From NCBI GenBank assembly GCA_029204225.1, contig CM055093.1:24967912-25031911 (forward strand): a DNA stretch of 64,000 bases, in the 5' to 3' direction. Of the stretch, positions 21,891-35,707 are shown piece by piece (within the stretch, counting starts at the first letter, position 1; the number at the start of each line of letters is the position of its first letter). This stretch comes from Diphasiastrum complanatum. Taxonomy: Eukaryota > Streptophyta > Lycopodiopsida > Lycopodiales > Lycopodiaceae. The notes under the pieces were generated by a model. It made no database searches and had not been told where the DNA came from. It was given only the letters and a program-made list of their open reading frames with translations. The position numbers were made by a program, and so were the translations under genes.

Positions 21891-23363
21891 TCTAAATAAT
21901 GCCACTCTGACTGTCGCTATGTAAAGTTGTGGGATTTTTCTGCTTCATGCCAATTTCTTCCAAGATTTGTCTCAACCATATAGCTTCATGTGCTACACTA
22001 CACATTGCCTTATACTCTGCTTCTGTGGTGGAAAGAGCAATTGTACTTTACTTCTTACTAGACCAGGAAAAGCAACTACCACAAAACTGGAATACATACC
22101 TTGTGGTGGATCTACGATCATCATAGTCACCTCCCCAATCCGCATCCACATAGCCACACAACTCAGGTAAACCATCATGCTTTCTGTAAATCAAGCCATA
22201 CTCTAAAGTGCCTTTTACATAATGCAAAATGCGTTTAGCTGCCTTCCAATGTATTTTCGTAGGTGCTGCCATAAACTGACTTACAATGCCAGCAACATAG
22301 CATACATCTGGTCTAGTCGTGGTAAGGTAAATCAAGCTCCCTACTAACTGTCTATACAACATAGCATCAAATGACTATGACTTATCAAGCTTAGAAAGCT
22401 TATTACCTGGTTCAATAGGAGTGTTTACTGGTTTGCAATCCTGCAACCTAAACCTGTGCAGCAACTCTTTGACATACTTCACCTGTGTAAAACCCACTTC
22501 ATGTCCTTTTTGCTACACTTCTACTCCAAGGCAGTAATACATCAGGCTGAGATCTGTCATCTCGAATTGTTCCATGAGGTCTTTCTTGATCATGTCTATC
22601 ATCTCCTGATTATTTCCCATAATAATCAAGTCATCAACATAAAGAGCAATCAACCATACCATCAAAGCATAAGACATATAGATTTGGATCAGAATGTGTT
22701 CTCACCATCCCCTTTGAACGAAAGTAGGCATCAATCCTGCTATACCACGCATGTGGGGCTTGTTTAAGACCATAAAGCGCTTTCTTCAAGCGACATACTT
22801 TATTTTCATGTCCCTTCGCTACAAAGCCTTCAAGTTGATCCATGAACACTTCTTCCTCTAACTCACCATTTAGAAAAGCAGATTTCACATCCATCTGATG
22901 CAAAGACCAACCAAAATGTGAAGCTAAAGCAACAAATAGACGTAGAGTATTCCACTTACAAACCGGCGCAAAGGTCTCCTCATAGTCGATGCCTTTACTT
23001 TGTGCGTACCCTTTGATCACCAATCTTGCCTTGTGCTTTGCTATACTTCCATCTGCATGGTACTTAGTCCTGTATACCCATTTGCAACCAATGGGTTTCT
23101 TGCCAACTGGTGGTTCTACTAAGTCCCATGTGTTATGCTTAGCAATTGAATCCATCTCCTCTCCCATGGCCTTGACCCAAATGCCATCATCCTTCGCTTC
23201 ACCATAAGTCGAAGGTCCTTTGCTTTGAATAATGCTAGATAAGAGCATAATATGCTTCATACCTTTCAGGTAGTGTCTTATCTCTTGTTGATCTTCATAG
23301 CTCTCCATGGCTAGATGATCTTGGAAAGTCATCTATGTCGTGGCTCTCCAACAATCTCTCAAA
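21890..23363 (-). pseudogene. Copia reverse transcriptase and RNase H, frameshifted
   Basis: The frame 23,332-22,634 carries [47 protein letters not shown] and [20 protein letters not shown] frameshift just before the active site moves ALYVDDLIIMG into another frame near 22,650. RNase H follows at 22,362-21,890 with LCGYVDADWGGDYDDRRST, FSWSSKK, then a stop and STTEAEYKA. Truncated at the left before the domain ends. Confidence 0.85.
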
Positions 23364-24729
23364 CTACTTAGGGAGCTTCCTGTCAGGTGATTGACTTCTT
23401 GGTGAAAATGTATCCCACAGTACATCCTTCTCCTTGCGTTTGTCACCTGCAACTTCAATCCTTGTTGCACCAAAAGGTTTGTCCCTACCTCTCCAACCTG
23501 TCTCTTGAGGTTGAGTAGTAGTATCTTGAGATGTATCCTCATGTTCATCACTCGGAAGGTCAATGAATGGATCATCATCAGGTGGTATCCTCACTATACC
23601 ATCTTTTCCACTGGATGTGTCTATCCTCTCAGCATCCTCGTCTTCATACATCTTGGATTCATCAAAGATAACATCACGGCTTATATGGATTTTGTTTTTC
23701 ATTGGATCAAAACATCTATAGCCCTTCACACGATCATCATATCCTAGGAATATGCACTTGATAGCTTTTACATCAAGTTTACGTCGAATGTGTACAAAGG
23801 CCTTACATCCAAAGATTCGCAAGTGGTTCACCTTTGGCTTCTTATTCGTGAATGCTTCCTCAGGTGTTATCTTTGGTATGGCAATGGTAGGACTTCTCTT
23901 TTGAAGATAGACTGTCGTACTGCATGCTTCTGACCAAAAATCTTTTGGTAGTTTCATCTCAGCTAGCATAGATCTGGCACTTTCCACAATCGTACGATTT
24001 TTGCGCTCAGCTACACCATTGAGAGCAGGAGTATGAGCTTGCGTAAATTTTCTTTTAATCCCACATTGATCACAAAGATCATTGAAGTCATTAGACTTGT
24101 ACTCACCTGCACTATCTGATCTTAGGACTTTGATCTTCCTACCTGTCTGATTTTCAACCAATGCTTTGAAGCTCTTGAAGTTATCAAATGCATCTGATTT
24201 CTTCTTCAAGAAGTAGATCCACGTCTTACGTGACATATCATCAATAAAGGTCATGAAATAGAAGGCTTTATCTAAGGACATGGTCCTCATAGGCCCGCAT
24301 AAATCTGTGTGGATTAAATCTCGGATGTTCTTTGCTCTTGCAACACCCCCTTTATTGAACTTCTCTCGATGCTGCTTCCCATATACACAAGATTCGCACA
24401 TCGATTTCAAGTGATCTTCTATGGTAGGCAATCCTGTTACCATCTCCAATTTTCTCATCAAACTGAGGCTTCCCAAGTTCAAGTGACCAAGCCTCTTATG
24501 CCACAACTCAGTTTGCGATGGAATGGATGATACAAGTCCATGTTGCCCTTAATTGTAGCTTTCAACCTGTACAATTTTGTGTTGGGCTCTCTTACTCCAT
24601 CCGCAATAACTTTGAACTTTTGGTTCACATCCTTCACAAAGCAACGATCATGGGCGAATTCTACTTTCAACTTTTGATCAGTAATGACTCCAACAGAAAG
24701 TAGATTTTTCTTCAAACCTGGTACGTTTG
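23364..24729 (-). pseudogene. Copia GAG-pre-integrase and integrase
   Basis: The frame 24,506-23,364 (380 codons, no stop) starts MWHKRLGHLNLGSL (GAG-pre-integrase), has CESCVYGKQHR (zinc-binding cysteines) and the integrase core with DLIHTDLCGPM, VLRSDSAGEY and ALNGVAERKNRT. The catalytic Asp and Glu are 35 residues apart, as in the DD35E core. The partner frame just upstream (24,729-24,479) supplies VPGLKKNLLSVGV but is frameshifted relative to it. The domain could have been recently functional; the element as a whole is not. Confidence 0.85.
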
Positions 24730-26211
24730 GGAGTTCATTACGATTCTCAAACAGATACTATCAACTGGAATGAAGCTCTTGCAACAATTGATTGTACAGC
24801 AAGATATATGTGTCAACAAGATAATCAGTCAGATTTGAGCAAGATTTTCTTATTGGATCGAACCTTGGATACAACGATCAGTTTTCCATTGAATGTGTTG
24901 AATGTAGTTTGGATATCAACGAGACCTATACCAGATCCGATTGAAGATGACCTCATACATGTGAGTCATGCCTTGACTTATGATGACAATGCAGAACTTA
25001 CGGATGAGCTATACGGATCACGAGTCGTTACTTTACTTGGTAAACAAGACATGCAATACTGGATGGATTGCAAGATGGTTACTATTATTGATTGAATTTA
25101 ACTTTCGAATTGTGGTTCGAAAGGGCAAGCAACATTATCTGACCGATCATGTTTCGCGAATTGAATCTGCACCAGTTAATATTGAAGTGGATGATGAATT
25201 ACCAGATGCTGCATTGTTCTATGTCGAAGCAGTACCTGAGTGGACAGCGAATATTGTTGAGTACCTGATGCTAGGACAATCAAATGACTCTTTGACAAAA
25301 GTACATAAGAGACAATCGATTCATAAGGCTCAACTTTATCAATTGATAGTAGAACAATTGTATCGTCGTGGATCAGAGAATATTCTACGTAGATGTGTTT
25401 TACCGCATGAAATCCCAGATTTAATCATGTTTTCACATGATGGCATGGGCGGAGGACATTTCTCTACAGATATTACTGTTTGAAAACTTTTGCAATCAGG
25501 TTGTTGGTGGCCTACACTTCATAAAGACACAGAAAATTATATTCAGACATGTGATGTTTGCCAGCGAGCACGACAACCTACTAGACAGAACTATGGACCC
25601 TTGCATTCGGTTTTATTGCAAGCATCGTTTGAAAAATGGGGATTGGATTATGTTGGTCCTATTCATCCTGTCGTGCAAGGATCTCAGGCCCGATACATTA
25701 TCGTAGCAACTGATTATATGACCAAGTGGGTTGAAGCCAAAGTTGTCAAAGTTGCTGATGCAAAATCTACGGCCAAATTTCTCTATGACAATATTATCAT
25801 ATTTGGATGTCCTATCGAGATTGTCAGTGACCGGGGTACACACTTTGTTAATCAAACAAGAACGTGTTTACTAGAAGATTTTTTTGTTATACACAGCTTT
25901 AGTAATCCTTACTATCCCAGAGGGAATGGCCAAGCTAAATCTTCCAATAAATAAGATTCTCTGCACTACTATGACAAAGACAGTTGAAGCGAGTCGGTCT
26001 GATTGGGAACATAAACTATATGCAACATTATGGGCATTCAGAACCGCTTACAAAAATAGTACAAATCAAACACTCTTTCAACTGGTTTATGGTCAAGATG
26101 CTATCATTGAGTTGGGCGAAGGTTCTTGTCCAGAAAAAATCCATTTTTTGAGTCAGACGAATGATCAGCAATATGCCATTTTGGGAACCTTCACCGAGCA
26201 CCTTACTTAAA
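24730..26211 (+). pseudogene. Gypsy RNase H and integrase fragment
   Basis: Plus-strand frames: DHESLLYLVNKTCNTGWIA and FNFRIVVRKGKQHYLTDHVS (RNase H end); then HDGMGGGHFSTD and WWPTLHKDTENYIQTCDVCQ (H2C2 zinc finger). WGLDYVGPIHP, IVSDRGTHFVN and NPYYPRGNGQ are the integrase core, followed by KLYATLWAFRTAYKNST and LVYGQDAI. Stops and frame changes occur near 25,483 and 25,950. The right end is cut by a copia LTR remnant at about 26,212. Confidence 0.85.
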
Positions 26212-26478
26212 AACAGCGAAAAATGCGACACTGTAATTTTACACAAGATTCTTGACAAACGAAAAATGTGAAAAAGTGACACTACATTTTTACATGAGAT
26301 TCCTGACAGGCGAAAAAGACGACACTGTTTCAAACTCCGTGTATTTCTGCAGACTGTGTAAAAACACTTGTAAACCTGCAGACTGTGTAAAGATACAGGA
26401 AAATCCGCAGAACTGGATCAACAATGGATGAAGATTAAAACCGATTAGTCGATTAGTAAGAAGGAGACTAATCCAACA
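26212..26478 (-). repeat. Copia LTR fragment (family shared with 27,018-28,271)
   Basis: Matches the right end of the LTR at 27,018-28,271: 'gcgaaaaatgcgacac', 'gactgtgtaaaaacacttgtaaac', 'gattagtcgattagtaagaaggag'. Ends ATCCAACA at 26,478 and is followed by a purine-rich tract on the minus strand (AAGGGGGAG). The rest of the LTR is missing at the left. Confidence 0.8.
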
Positions 26479-27017
26479 CTCCCCCTTAATCTGAATCCTT
26501 GAATGCCTTGACTTTCAAACTTAGTTCTACACAGAATTTTTTGTGTGTATCCAAACTTAATGCTTTGGTAAAAACATCTGCTGTCATATCTTGCGTTCTA
26601 CAAAACTGCAGTCTGACCTCTTCGTTGAGAACTTTGCTTATGATGAAATGATACTTCAATTCAATGTGCTTACTCCTAGAATGAAATCTAGGGTTGGCTG
26701 ATAAAGCAATAGCACTTTGATTATCACAAAATAATGTTGTCGGAGCATATTGGTTCAGACCAAGATCTGAGAGTAAGTTTCTCAACCAAATTGCTTCCTT
26801 TGTATCTTGAGAGGCTGCGATATATTCTGACTCAGTGGAAGAAAGAGCTATCACAGATTACTTGCGACTGTTCCAGGAAACTGGACCATTGTTGAGGAAG
26901 AATGCAAATCTAAAAGTGAATTTACGAGTGTCTACATCTCCTACCCAACTTGCATCTGTAAAAGCAATGAGTAAATTGAGTTTGTCATTATTGACTGCTC
27001 CATAACAAATGCAAAAG
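26479..27017 (-). pseudogene. Copia RNase H fragment
   Basis: Minus-strand MIALSSTESEYIAASQDTKE, LFCDNQSAIALSANPRFHSR and MTADVFTKAL, ending AFKDSD at a stop at 26,486, is the complete C-terminal part of copia RNase H. Further right, SWVGDVDTRKFTFRF reads with a stop. A second, nearly identical copy lies at 28,399-28,740. The fragment is interrupted at 27,017 by the LTR of that second copy. Confidence 0.83.
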
Positions 27018-28271
<1,254 letters not shown>

Positions 28272-29990
28272 TTCTCCCGTAATTTGAATCCTTGAATGCC
28301 TTGACCTTCAAACCTAGTTCTACACATAAATTTTTGTGTGTATCCAAACTTAATGCTTTGGTAAAAACATCTGCTGTTATATCTTGTGTTCTACAGTGCT
28401 ACAATCTGACCTCTTCGTTGAGAACTTTGCTTCTGACGAAATGATACTTCAGTTCAATGTGCTTACTCCTAGAATGAAATCTAGGGTTGGCTGATACAAC
28501 AATGGCACTTTGATTATCACAAAATAATGTCGTCGGAGCATATTGCTTCAGACCGATATCTGAGAGTAAGTTTCTCAACCAAATTGTTTCCTTTGTATCT
28601 TGAAAGGCTGCAATATACTCTGATTCAGTGGAAGATAGAGCTATCAAAGATTGCTTGTGATTGTTCCAGGAAACTGGACCATTGTTGAGAAAGAATGTAA
28701 ATCCGAAAGTAGATTTACGAGTGTCTACATCTCCTACCTAGCTTGCATCTATGTAACCACTGAGTAAATTGAGTTTGTCATTGCCGACTGCTCTATAACA
28801 AATGCAAAAGTCCATAGTGGCTCGAAGATATCTCATGACTCTGATAAGATCCTTCCAATGTGTTATACCAGGGTTAGTCATAAATTGACTGAGAGAGCTG
28901 ACTGCAAAAGCTATGTCTGGCTTGGTACAGATCATGGCACACATAAGAGATCCTATAATAGAATGGTAAGGATACTCACACATCTGCTGCTTCTCATGAA
29001 TTGTTTGGGGGCACTGGTCCTTTGACAATTTGAGCCTTGGTTTTATTGGTGAGAGAGCTAACTTGCAATTCATCTGATTATATCTGACTAACATGTTGTA
29101 GATGTACCTCTGTTGTGTAATGTAAACCAACTTCTGTTTTTTGTCTATGTGGATTTGAATACCAAGGCAAAAATGAGCTTCACCCAAATCGGTCATGTCG
29201 AATTCAGAAGATAGCATTGTCTTGGCCTCTTTTATTAGATCAGTATTGTTGCTAAAAAACATTGTATCATCCACGTATAAAGTGATAATGATAAAAGACT
29301 ACTGCACTGCTTTGAAGTAAACGTTTGAATCTGAAGAGCTAGGTGTGTAGCCATGATCAATAGGGAAAGTATTGATCCTTTGAAACCATGCTTGAGCATA
29401 TTGCTTCAAGCCATAAAGTGCCTTATGGAGTTTACACACATGATTGTGTTTACCCTCGATAATATAACCTTTTCGTTGGAGCATGTAAATTTCTTCTTCT
29501 ATAACTCCAATGAGATACGTAGTCTGTACATCCATTTGATGTATTTCCAAATCTGCTGCAGTGACAAATGATAGCAAGAGTCGAATAGAAGAATGCTTGA
29601 CTACTGGACTGAAAGTCTTAGTGTAATCGATGTTGTATACTTGAAAAAAACCTTTGGCTACAAGTCGTGCCTTTCTTCTGTTGATGCTTCCATCTGCGTT
29701 GTACTTGACTTTGAGAATCCATTTGCAATCAACTACGTTTCTACTGACAGGTAATTCGACAATCGTCCGCGTCTGGTTCTTGACATGATCGAGATGGCAA
29801 AAGGTTGGTTGGAGAAGATGGAGCAAATCGAGAGGCAATTTCTGCAAGGCAAGGGAGATCTCATCGGTGAGCTTATTGAGGTCTTTTATGGACTCAAGAG
29901 GGCTGGATTTATTAGGTTTGATACTCATCTTCACCTACTCTACTTCATGTTGGATGGAAAATTTGGAATCTAACTTTTGATTTATGATGG
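28272..29990 (-). pseudogene. Copia reverse transcriptase and RNase H
   Basis: Minus strand, in order: VDCKWILKVKYNADGSI, ARLVAKGFFQVYNIDY, HQMDVQTTYLIGVIEEEIYM and LYGLKQYAQAWFQRI. Then the active-site region reads 'MDDTMFF' after a frame break (YVDD equivalent), VYITQQRYIYNML, GSLMCAMICTKPDI and the RNase H at 28,740-28,399 (STESEYIA, CDNQSAIVVSANP). Gag, protease and integrase are missing; the sequence loses copia similarity at about 30.0 kb. Stops and frameshifts are present. Confidence 0.83.
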
Positions 29991-30250
29991 CGCCACCAAT
30001 GACATTGTTTTCACTAACCTTTGTGAAAGATCGAGATCAAGCACGGATGAGATCTTGTTGGATCTAGATCATATGTTTGAGAGGGAGTATTTCCAGAGGT
30101 TCAGGTCTGAAAATATTCATATCTTTGATATCTTTGATCATCGAGAGAAAGGTAAGCAAGTGGAAGCGACTCACATGTTTTGGAGAATCTTCTCGTGTAG
30201 ATGATGCTATGCAAGTGGATATTGGTTCTCATGGTTTTCATGTTGGAAAA

Positions 30251-30577
30251 TCAGGCAATGGATTTAGAAATCAAAGTTTGCTCAATGACTTTGATGGTCA
30301 AGAGGAAGATCCAAAGGTTTGTCTCAAAGGGCTTCGCAAGGGTGCACCCCTCACGGTCTACCAGACACAACACTTTGAAAATGGGTAGAAGGATCCCAGT
30401 AATCTCCTCAGCAGCTCTCCAAAAATCGTCGCCATACACAGTGGATTGGAAAAATGCCGAATGTGGGAGGTCTGTAAAGTCCTCGAAGGCCACGCTGGAA
30501 ACCATCCTCCGCAATGCGTCCTTCACCATCACCAATCGCTCTAGCACCAAGAAGTAAAACACAAAGCGTGTGGGTGC
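30251..30577 (-). pseudogene. hAT transposase fragment
   Basis: Minus-strand peptide TRFVFYFLVLERLVMVKDALRRMV ... DDFWRAAEEITGILLPIFKVLCLVDREGCTLA matches the plant hAT pattern 'RFAS..lm.eRLL....LR.mv ... FW....i......Pi..vLRl.D.e'. It aligns by eye with the hAT pseudogene at 46.9-48.9 kb. Only this central part is readable; no dimerisation domain or terminal repeats are seen. Confidence 0.68.
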
Positions 30578-30867
30578 AACAACACAAAAGGAAAGGTGGC
30601 AATTTGGAGCTAGTCAAGAGCATCAAAGGAAGTTTATTTAGCAAAGATGTTATGGATCTATTTTTGTAGGTGTTTGAAGACTCAAGTAAGGTCAAAGGAG
30701 CAGCAAGGAAGTGTTTTTCAAGTTTACTTTACTTGTCCTATCTCATGTTTGAGCTATTTCATGTGGATGTGTGCAAATTGTCAAGATATCCCAATCTGCA
30801 CGTTCTGTTTCATCTTGGTTATAAAACCAATCTTGTGCTGCTCCAGTTAAGGCCGGAGGGATAGCTT

Positions 30868-31938
30868 TGATGGAAAATCTAAATGCGCAAATTGTGCAAA
30901 TTCAAGGATTCCAGCAAAACTCTGGTAACGAATTGATAGAAATCTCTCGAATGGTTTGTGAACAATTTCATGAAACTGTTCTGATCACGAATAATTTTTG
31001 CTCAAGAATTCATGATCCAGTCAAGCTCTGCAACGAAACGAAACGAAGCAAAACTAGACGAAAGAGAAGAATTCACGAAAAGATCAATCGGGCTCTGTAA
31101 CGAGACGAAACAAAACTATACAAAATGAAACGAAACTTAAGTGAGCTCTGAAATTGATTTACGCTTATAGCCAAGTGATCGCGAAGCAAAACGAAACGAA
31201 GCACAAAACGAAAACATTCACAAATAAAATTAGTTAATGTGAAATTCAGATATGATTGTTGGTCACTGCTGGCTATATCATTCCTACAATTTTCTAGAAT
31301 GTAGACAGACACTGCTGATCTACGTTATAAATTATTATAGCATTCAACAAAATCAAACCAATGTGCGAACTTGAATAAACAAGTGAATCAGATACACGAA
31401 TAGTAACAGACAAATATTCATTCGAGATCATATAATCATTCAGAATAATATGTGGATAACAACTGCAATATTATCTATTGATCTTCTAATTTTTCAAGCA
31501 CTGTGCGACAAACCACACAGTGCATTGGCATGAGAGAAATACAGTTCTCTCACGAATAATGTCTCACCTACTAGCGGACTTCTGGATCTACTGATCCTCT
31601 TACAAAATTGTCTCGCTCACATGCGGACATGTATTCTATATATTTTCGTCTACTTCGAGATCAGAAAGATTAAACATCTACAACTAATCACGAATTACAA
31701 CAGTGGCAGATTAGCCACGATCTAGAGTACTTTTGCTGATGTCATGATATTTGATCAAATACTTGTACCCCTTGGTACTTGGTTGATCTTCTTGGCCGTT
31801 CGTGGAGCAAGAATGATTTTGTGTCGTGAAACAATTTTGTGTCGTGTGTCACAAAATTCTTTGCGAACAATTTTGTTTCATGTGTCTTTTCTGTCAAAAT
31901 CAGGGTGGAGAGCTAGCAAGGCTTTGGCAATAGAAACT
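30868..31938 (-). repeat. 3' LTR of the copia element
   Basis: About 1.07 kb, starting on the plus strand TGATGGAAAATC, and matching 34,546-35,707 throughout. The last base before the internal region reads T where the other LTR has A (GAAACT versus GAAACA). It has fewer ACGAA pentamers than the 5' LTR. Confidence 0.85.
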
Positions 31939-31940
31939 TT

Positions 31941-34319
31941 TTATTTCTTCAGCTCTCTCTCAAAGCATGATAGCTTGACAACTCCAAGACTGCTCCTCTG
32001 TTTTTCGAACAGACCTTTGTCTAAGGCCTTTGTGAAAATGTCAGTTACCATCTCCTTCGCTCCAATGAAAGTAGTCTGCAACATCTTCTTCCCGATCAGA
32101 TTTCTTATCAAGTGGTACTTAATTGCAATGCGTTTCATCCTTGAATGAAATGCAGAGTCTTTTGTCAGACGTATTGCAGTTGTGTTGTCCATCTACAAAA
32201 CTAGAGGTTCATTCCTCGTTTCGTCCAGTTCGTCAAGGAACTGTTTGAGCCAAATTATTTCACTGGCCATCTTTGTTGCTGCTACGTACTCTGTTTCACA
32301 AGATGACTGAGCCACAATGGTTTGCTTCTTGCTGACCTAGAGAATTACTGCTCCTGACGCGATGGTGCATCCTTCTGAGACACTTTTGTAGTCGTCCTTG
32401 AGAGATGCCCAACTAGCATCACTGTAGGTCAGTACTGTTCCTGCAAGCATTGGAGTATTTACTCCTTTGCAATTCAGCATTCCAAAATCTTCTAGAATTT
32501 TATGGGTATATCTGGCCTGATGAAGGTATAATCTACCTCCCTCATAGTCCCTGTCAATCTGTAAGCCAAGTAACACCTGGCTTCTCCCAGATCTGCAATC
32601 TTGAAATATTTCGAGATATCATTCTTCACTTCAATAATAAGCTTCTCACTCTTGTAGAGTATCAGAGTGTCGTCCACATACACAGCTATAATGATGATCT
32701 TCCCATCTGTATTTCTTACATAGACATTGGAATAAGCCATTAGTGGCTTGAATCCTAAGGATTTCAGGGCTTGATCTTTCTTTTTGTTGATTTATTGTGA
32801 ATAAAATAGAATGTGACAAATTTACTAGGTAGTGTAATATTTCGAGCCTTCTACTGAGATCACATTGAAAGGTCCACAGATGTCAGAATGCACTAACTCC
32901 AAAATCTTGGTTGTTCTGTAGGAGTCTTTGACAAAAGGAGTGCGTGATATTTTACCCTTCAGACATGCATCACAGGTCGTCGAACTGGCTGCATTAGAGA
33001 TGCTCACCCCTGTGATTGCTCCATGATGGCTTGCTTGATATAGTGCCATTGAATTCATATGGCATAGTCTCCTGTGCCATAGAGCATCTGGCAAATCATC
33101 ATGAGTTTGATGCACTTCATCTGCAGGCAGGCACACCTTCAAGTGATACAGATTGCCTTTTCTTCTACATCAGAGTACTGGTACTTGCATCAAAAACGTT
33201 GCATGCTTCGTTTGAGAACGTCACACGCATCCTTGCATCAACTATTCTTGTCACTAATAGCAAGTCCTGTTGCAGTGTAGGCACGAACAGAACATCTTCA
33301 AGTAATTTGTCTCTGCCGTTTGTGTTGAGCCACAGTGAACTAATACCATTCACTTGATGTTTTGATCCATCTCCAAGAATGATAAATCTTGATGTATCTG
33401 CACTTCGGAAATCAGACATGATTCATCTTGATGTAACGAAGTGTGAGGTAGCTTCTGAGTCTAGGATTATCTCCTGTGTGTCAGGTGTTGACACTGCACA
33501 CATGTTTGCACAAATATAGACGGTTGAATTACCATGATTCGATCTTTCTTCGCCCATTTTTGAGCTCTCTGGCTCCTCGACATAGGATGAACTATTATTG
33601 TTCTTCTGTCTGATTTGAGTTGATTTGTTTCTTGGTTTCAAGCAGCAGTCCATGGCTACATGACCTTTCTTGTGGCAGTGGATACACTCAATTTTCGGAT
33701 TAAGCCAACACGAATTGATTGTATGCCCTTCGCGTTTGCATCTCACGCATGTTTTCTTGTCTCCACTTTGTTGTTTCTACCTTTCTTTATTCTTTCATTT
33801 GCCTTTGCTAGTTCCTTCTGCTTGCTGATCATGATCCTGCTTTCGATTTGACTCTATCTTAGGCTTGAATTGTTTCTTTGTCTTCTTCTTGTTGCTGTAG
33901 AGAGCTTGGTCAGAAGCATCCTTGTGATCAAGGTGCTTTCGAGCCTTGACTTCTTCTCGAATCTCGGCAATTGCCTTTTCGAGTGTCATTGTAGGATCCT
34001 TTGCTAGCAGTGTTTTGATTGTCTGGAAGGATCTTGGTAAGGCTCTCAACAGATAAGTGAGTTGCTTCTCTACCGACATTGCATTTTTTGCTCCAAAATT
34101 GTGTAGTGAAAGAATTGTCAACTGATCTTTGAGCATCATTATCTGACTGCGTGATTTCGTCTGAAATTTTGTGAGTAGAGTATCCCACATCTCTTTTGCT
34201 TTAGAGAGTGTAGCCAGGTCAAGAGTCAGGCTATCCTCGATGGATGATGATAACAAGACTACTACCTTTTCATTCATCTCCCTCCATTTACATAGCTCCT
34301 TGTCTGTTGTTGTAGGCAT
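31941..34319 (-). pseudogene. Copia gag-pol remnant
   Basis: From 34,319 leftward: gag (KAKEMWDTLLTKFQTKSRSQ, LLRALPRSFQTIK); a CCHC knuckle (CIHCHKKGHVAMDC); a protease with the active site altered to LDSEATSHF (normally DSGAT); LLEDVLFVPTLQQDLL; and GAG-pre-integrase (ALWHRRLCHMNSMAL, CDACLKGKISR, HSDICGPF). It then jumps at about 32,825 to IAVYVDDTLIL, LGLQIDRDYEGG and RNase H (DNTTAIRLTKDSAFHSR) ending at 31,941. The integrase DDE core and the first half of RT are deleted, and there are frameshifts. Confidence 0.85.
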
Positions 34320-34530
34320 TTCCTCAGTGCCATCTACCCAGGGGAATAATCCTTCTCCCTTTAGTATCAGCGAGGTCTTTACCTTCCATGCTAGAAGTTA
34401 GATCCTAATGAATCCAGAACTGTATAGATCTTGGATTGTATGCTGCTTATTGAAGCCATTGCTTTTGAATTTGTGTTCTCAATTGTTATGGATCTGATAG
34501 CTTTTCGGCTATGTCAGACTATGACAAGGT

Positions 34531-34545
34531 AGGCTTTGATACCAC
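34531..34545 (-). other. Primer-binding site of the copia element
   Basis: On the minus strand GTGGTATCAAAGCC follows the CA end of the 5' LTR. It is the initiator-tRNA-Met complement common in copia elements (usual form TGGTATCAGAGC), with one substitution. Confidence 0.85.
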
Positions 34546-35707
34546 TGATGGAAAATCTAAATGTGCAAATTGTGCAAATTCAAAAATTTTAGCAAAATTC
34601 TGGTAACGAACTCATAGAAATCTCTCGAACGATTTGCGAAAAATTTTGCGAAACTGTTCTGATCACGAATAATTTTTGTCCGAGAAGAATTCGCGATCCA
34701 GTCAAGCTCTGCAATGAAACGAAACGAAACGACGCGAAACTAGACGAAAGAGAAGAATTCACGAAAAGATCAATCAGGCTTTGTAACGAGACGAAACGAA
34801 ACTATACGAAATGAAGCGAAATGAAACGAAACGAAGCGAAACGAAACGAAACTTAAGTGAGCTCTGAAATTAATTTACGCTTATAGCCAAGTGATCGCGA
34901 AGCGAAGCACGAAGTGAAAACATTCGCGAATAAAATCAGTTCGTGTGAAATTCAGATATAATTGCTGGTCACTACCGGCTATATCATTCCTACAATCCTC
35001 CGGATTTTAGACAGACACTGTTGATCTACGTTATAGATTATTACAGCATTCAACAAAATCAAGCCAATGTGCGGAATTGAATAAACAAGTGAATCAGATA
35101 CACGAATAGTAGCAGACAAATATCCATTCGAGATCATACAATCATTCAAAATAATATGTGCATAACAACTACAATATTATCTATTGATCTTCTGGTTTTT
35201 CAAGCACTATGAGACAGACCACACATTGCATTGGCGCGAGAGAAATACAGTTCTCTCACGAATAATGTCTCGCTTACTAGCGGACTTCTGGATCTGGTGA
35301 TCCTCTTACAAAATTGTCTCGCTCACAAGCGGACATATATTCTGTATATTTTCATCTTCCTATATTATGCATCAAGCAGAAAGTATATAGTTCGCGAACT
35401 TTTTCGTGTCGCATCGTGTAACTTCCAGATCAGAAAGATTAAACATCTACAACTAATCACAAATTATAAGAGTGGTAGATTAGCCATGATCTAGAGTACT
35501 TCTGCTGATGTCATGATATCTGATCAAATACTTGTACCCCTTGGTACTTGGCTGATCTTTTTGGTCGTTCATGGAGCAAGAATGATTTTGTGTCGCGAAA
35601 CAATTTCGTGTTGTGTGTCGCGAAATTGTTCGTGCACAATCTTGTTTCATGTGTCTTTTCTGTCAAAATCAGGATGGAGCGCTAGCAAGGCTTTGGCAAT
35701 AGAAACA
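34546..35707 (-). repeat. 5' LTR of the copia element
   Basis: About 1.16 kb, TG...CA on the minus strand. It contains an ACGAA/GAAAC pentamer-rich tract at 34,717-34,856 that is clearly longer than in the partner LTR, and a block near 35,350-35,420 that is absent from the partner. Confidence 0.85.

Larger units (their letters stand above)
21890..24729 (-). mobile_element. Copia pol fragment (GAG-pre-integrase to RNase H)
   Basis: A colinear minus-strand copia pol lacking both LTRs, gag and the start of protease. It is truncated within RNase H by gypsy sequence on the left, and within the protease/GAG-pre linker (VPGLKKNLLSVG) by gypsy sequence of opposite strand on the right. Both joints are abrupt. 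Confidence 0.85.
30868..35707 (-). mobile_element. Copia element with two LTRs and a deleted pol
   Basis: LTRs at 30,868-31,938 and 34,546-35,707 flank gag, protease, GAG-pre-integrase, part of RT and RNase H, all on the minus strand. A primer-binding site adjoins the 5' LTR. Flanking pentamers (AGCTT and TTTTG) do not match. The integrase core and most of RT are missing near 32.75-32.83 kb. Confidence 0.85.

Noticed and set aside
20690-26211. Endogenous pararetrovirus (caulimovirid) sequence
   Set aside because: The integrase domains with zinc finger and DDE-type core identify Ty3/gypsy; no movement-protein or coat-protein motif is present.
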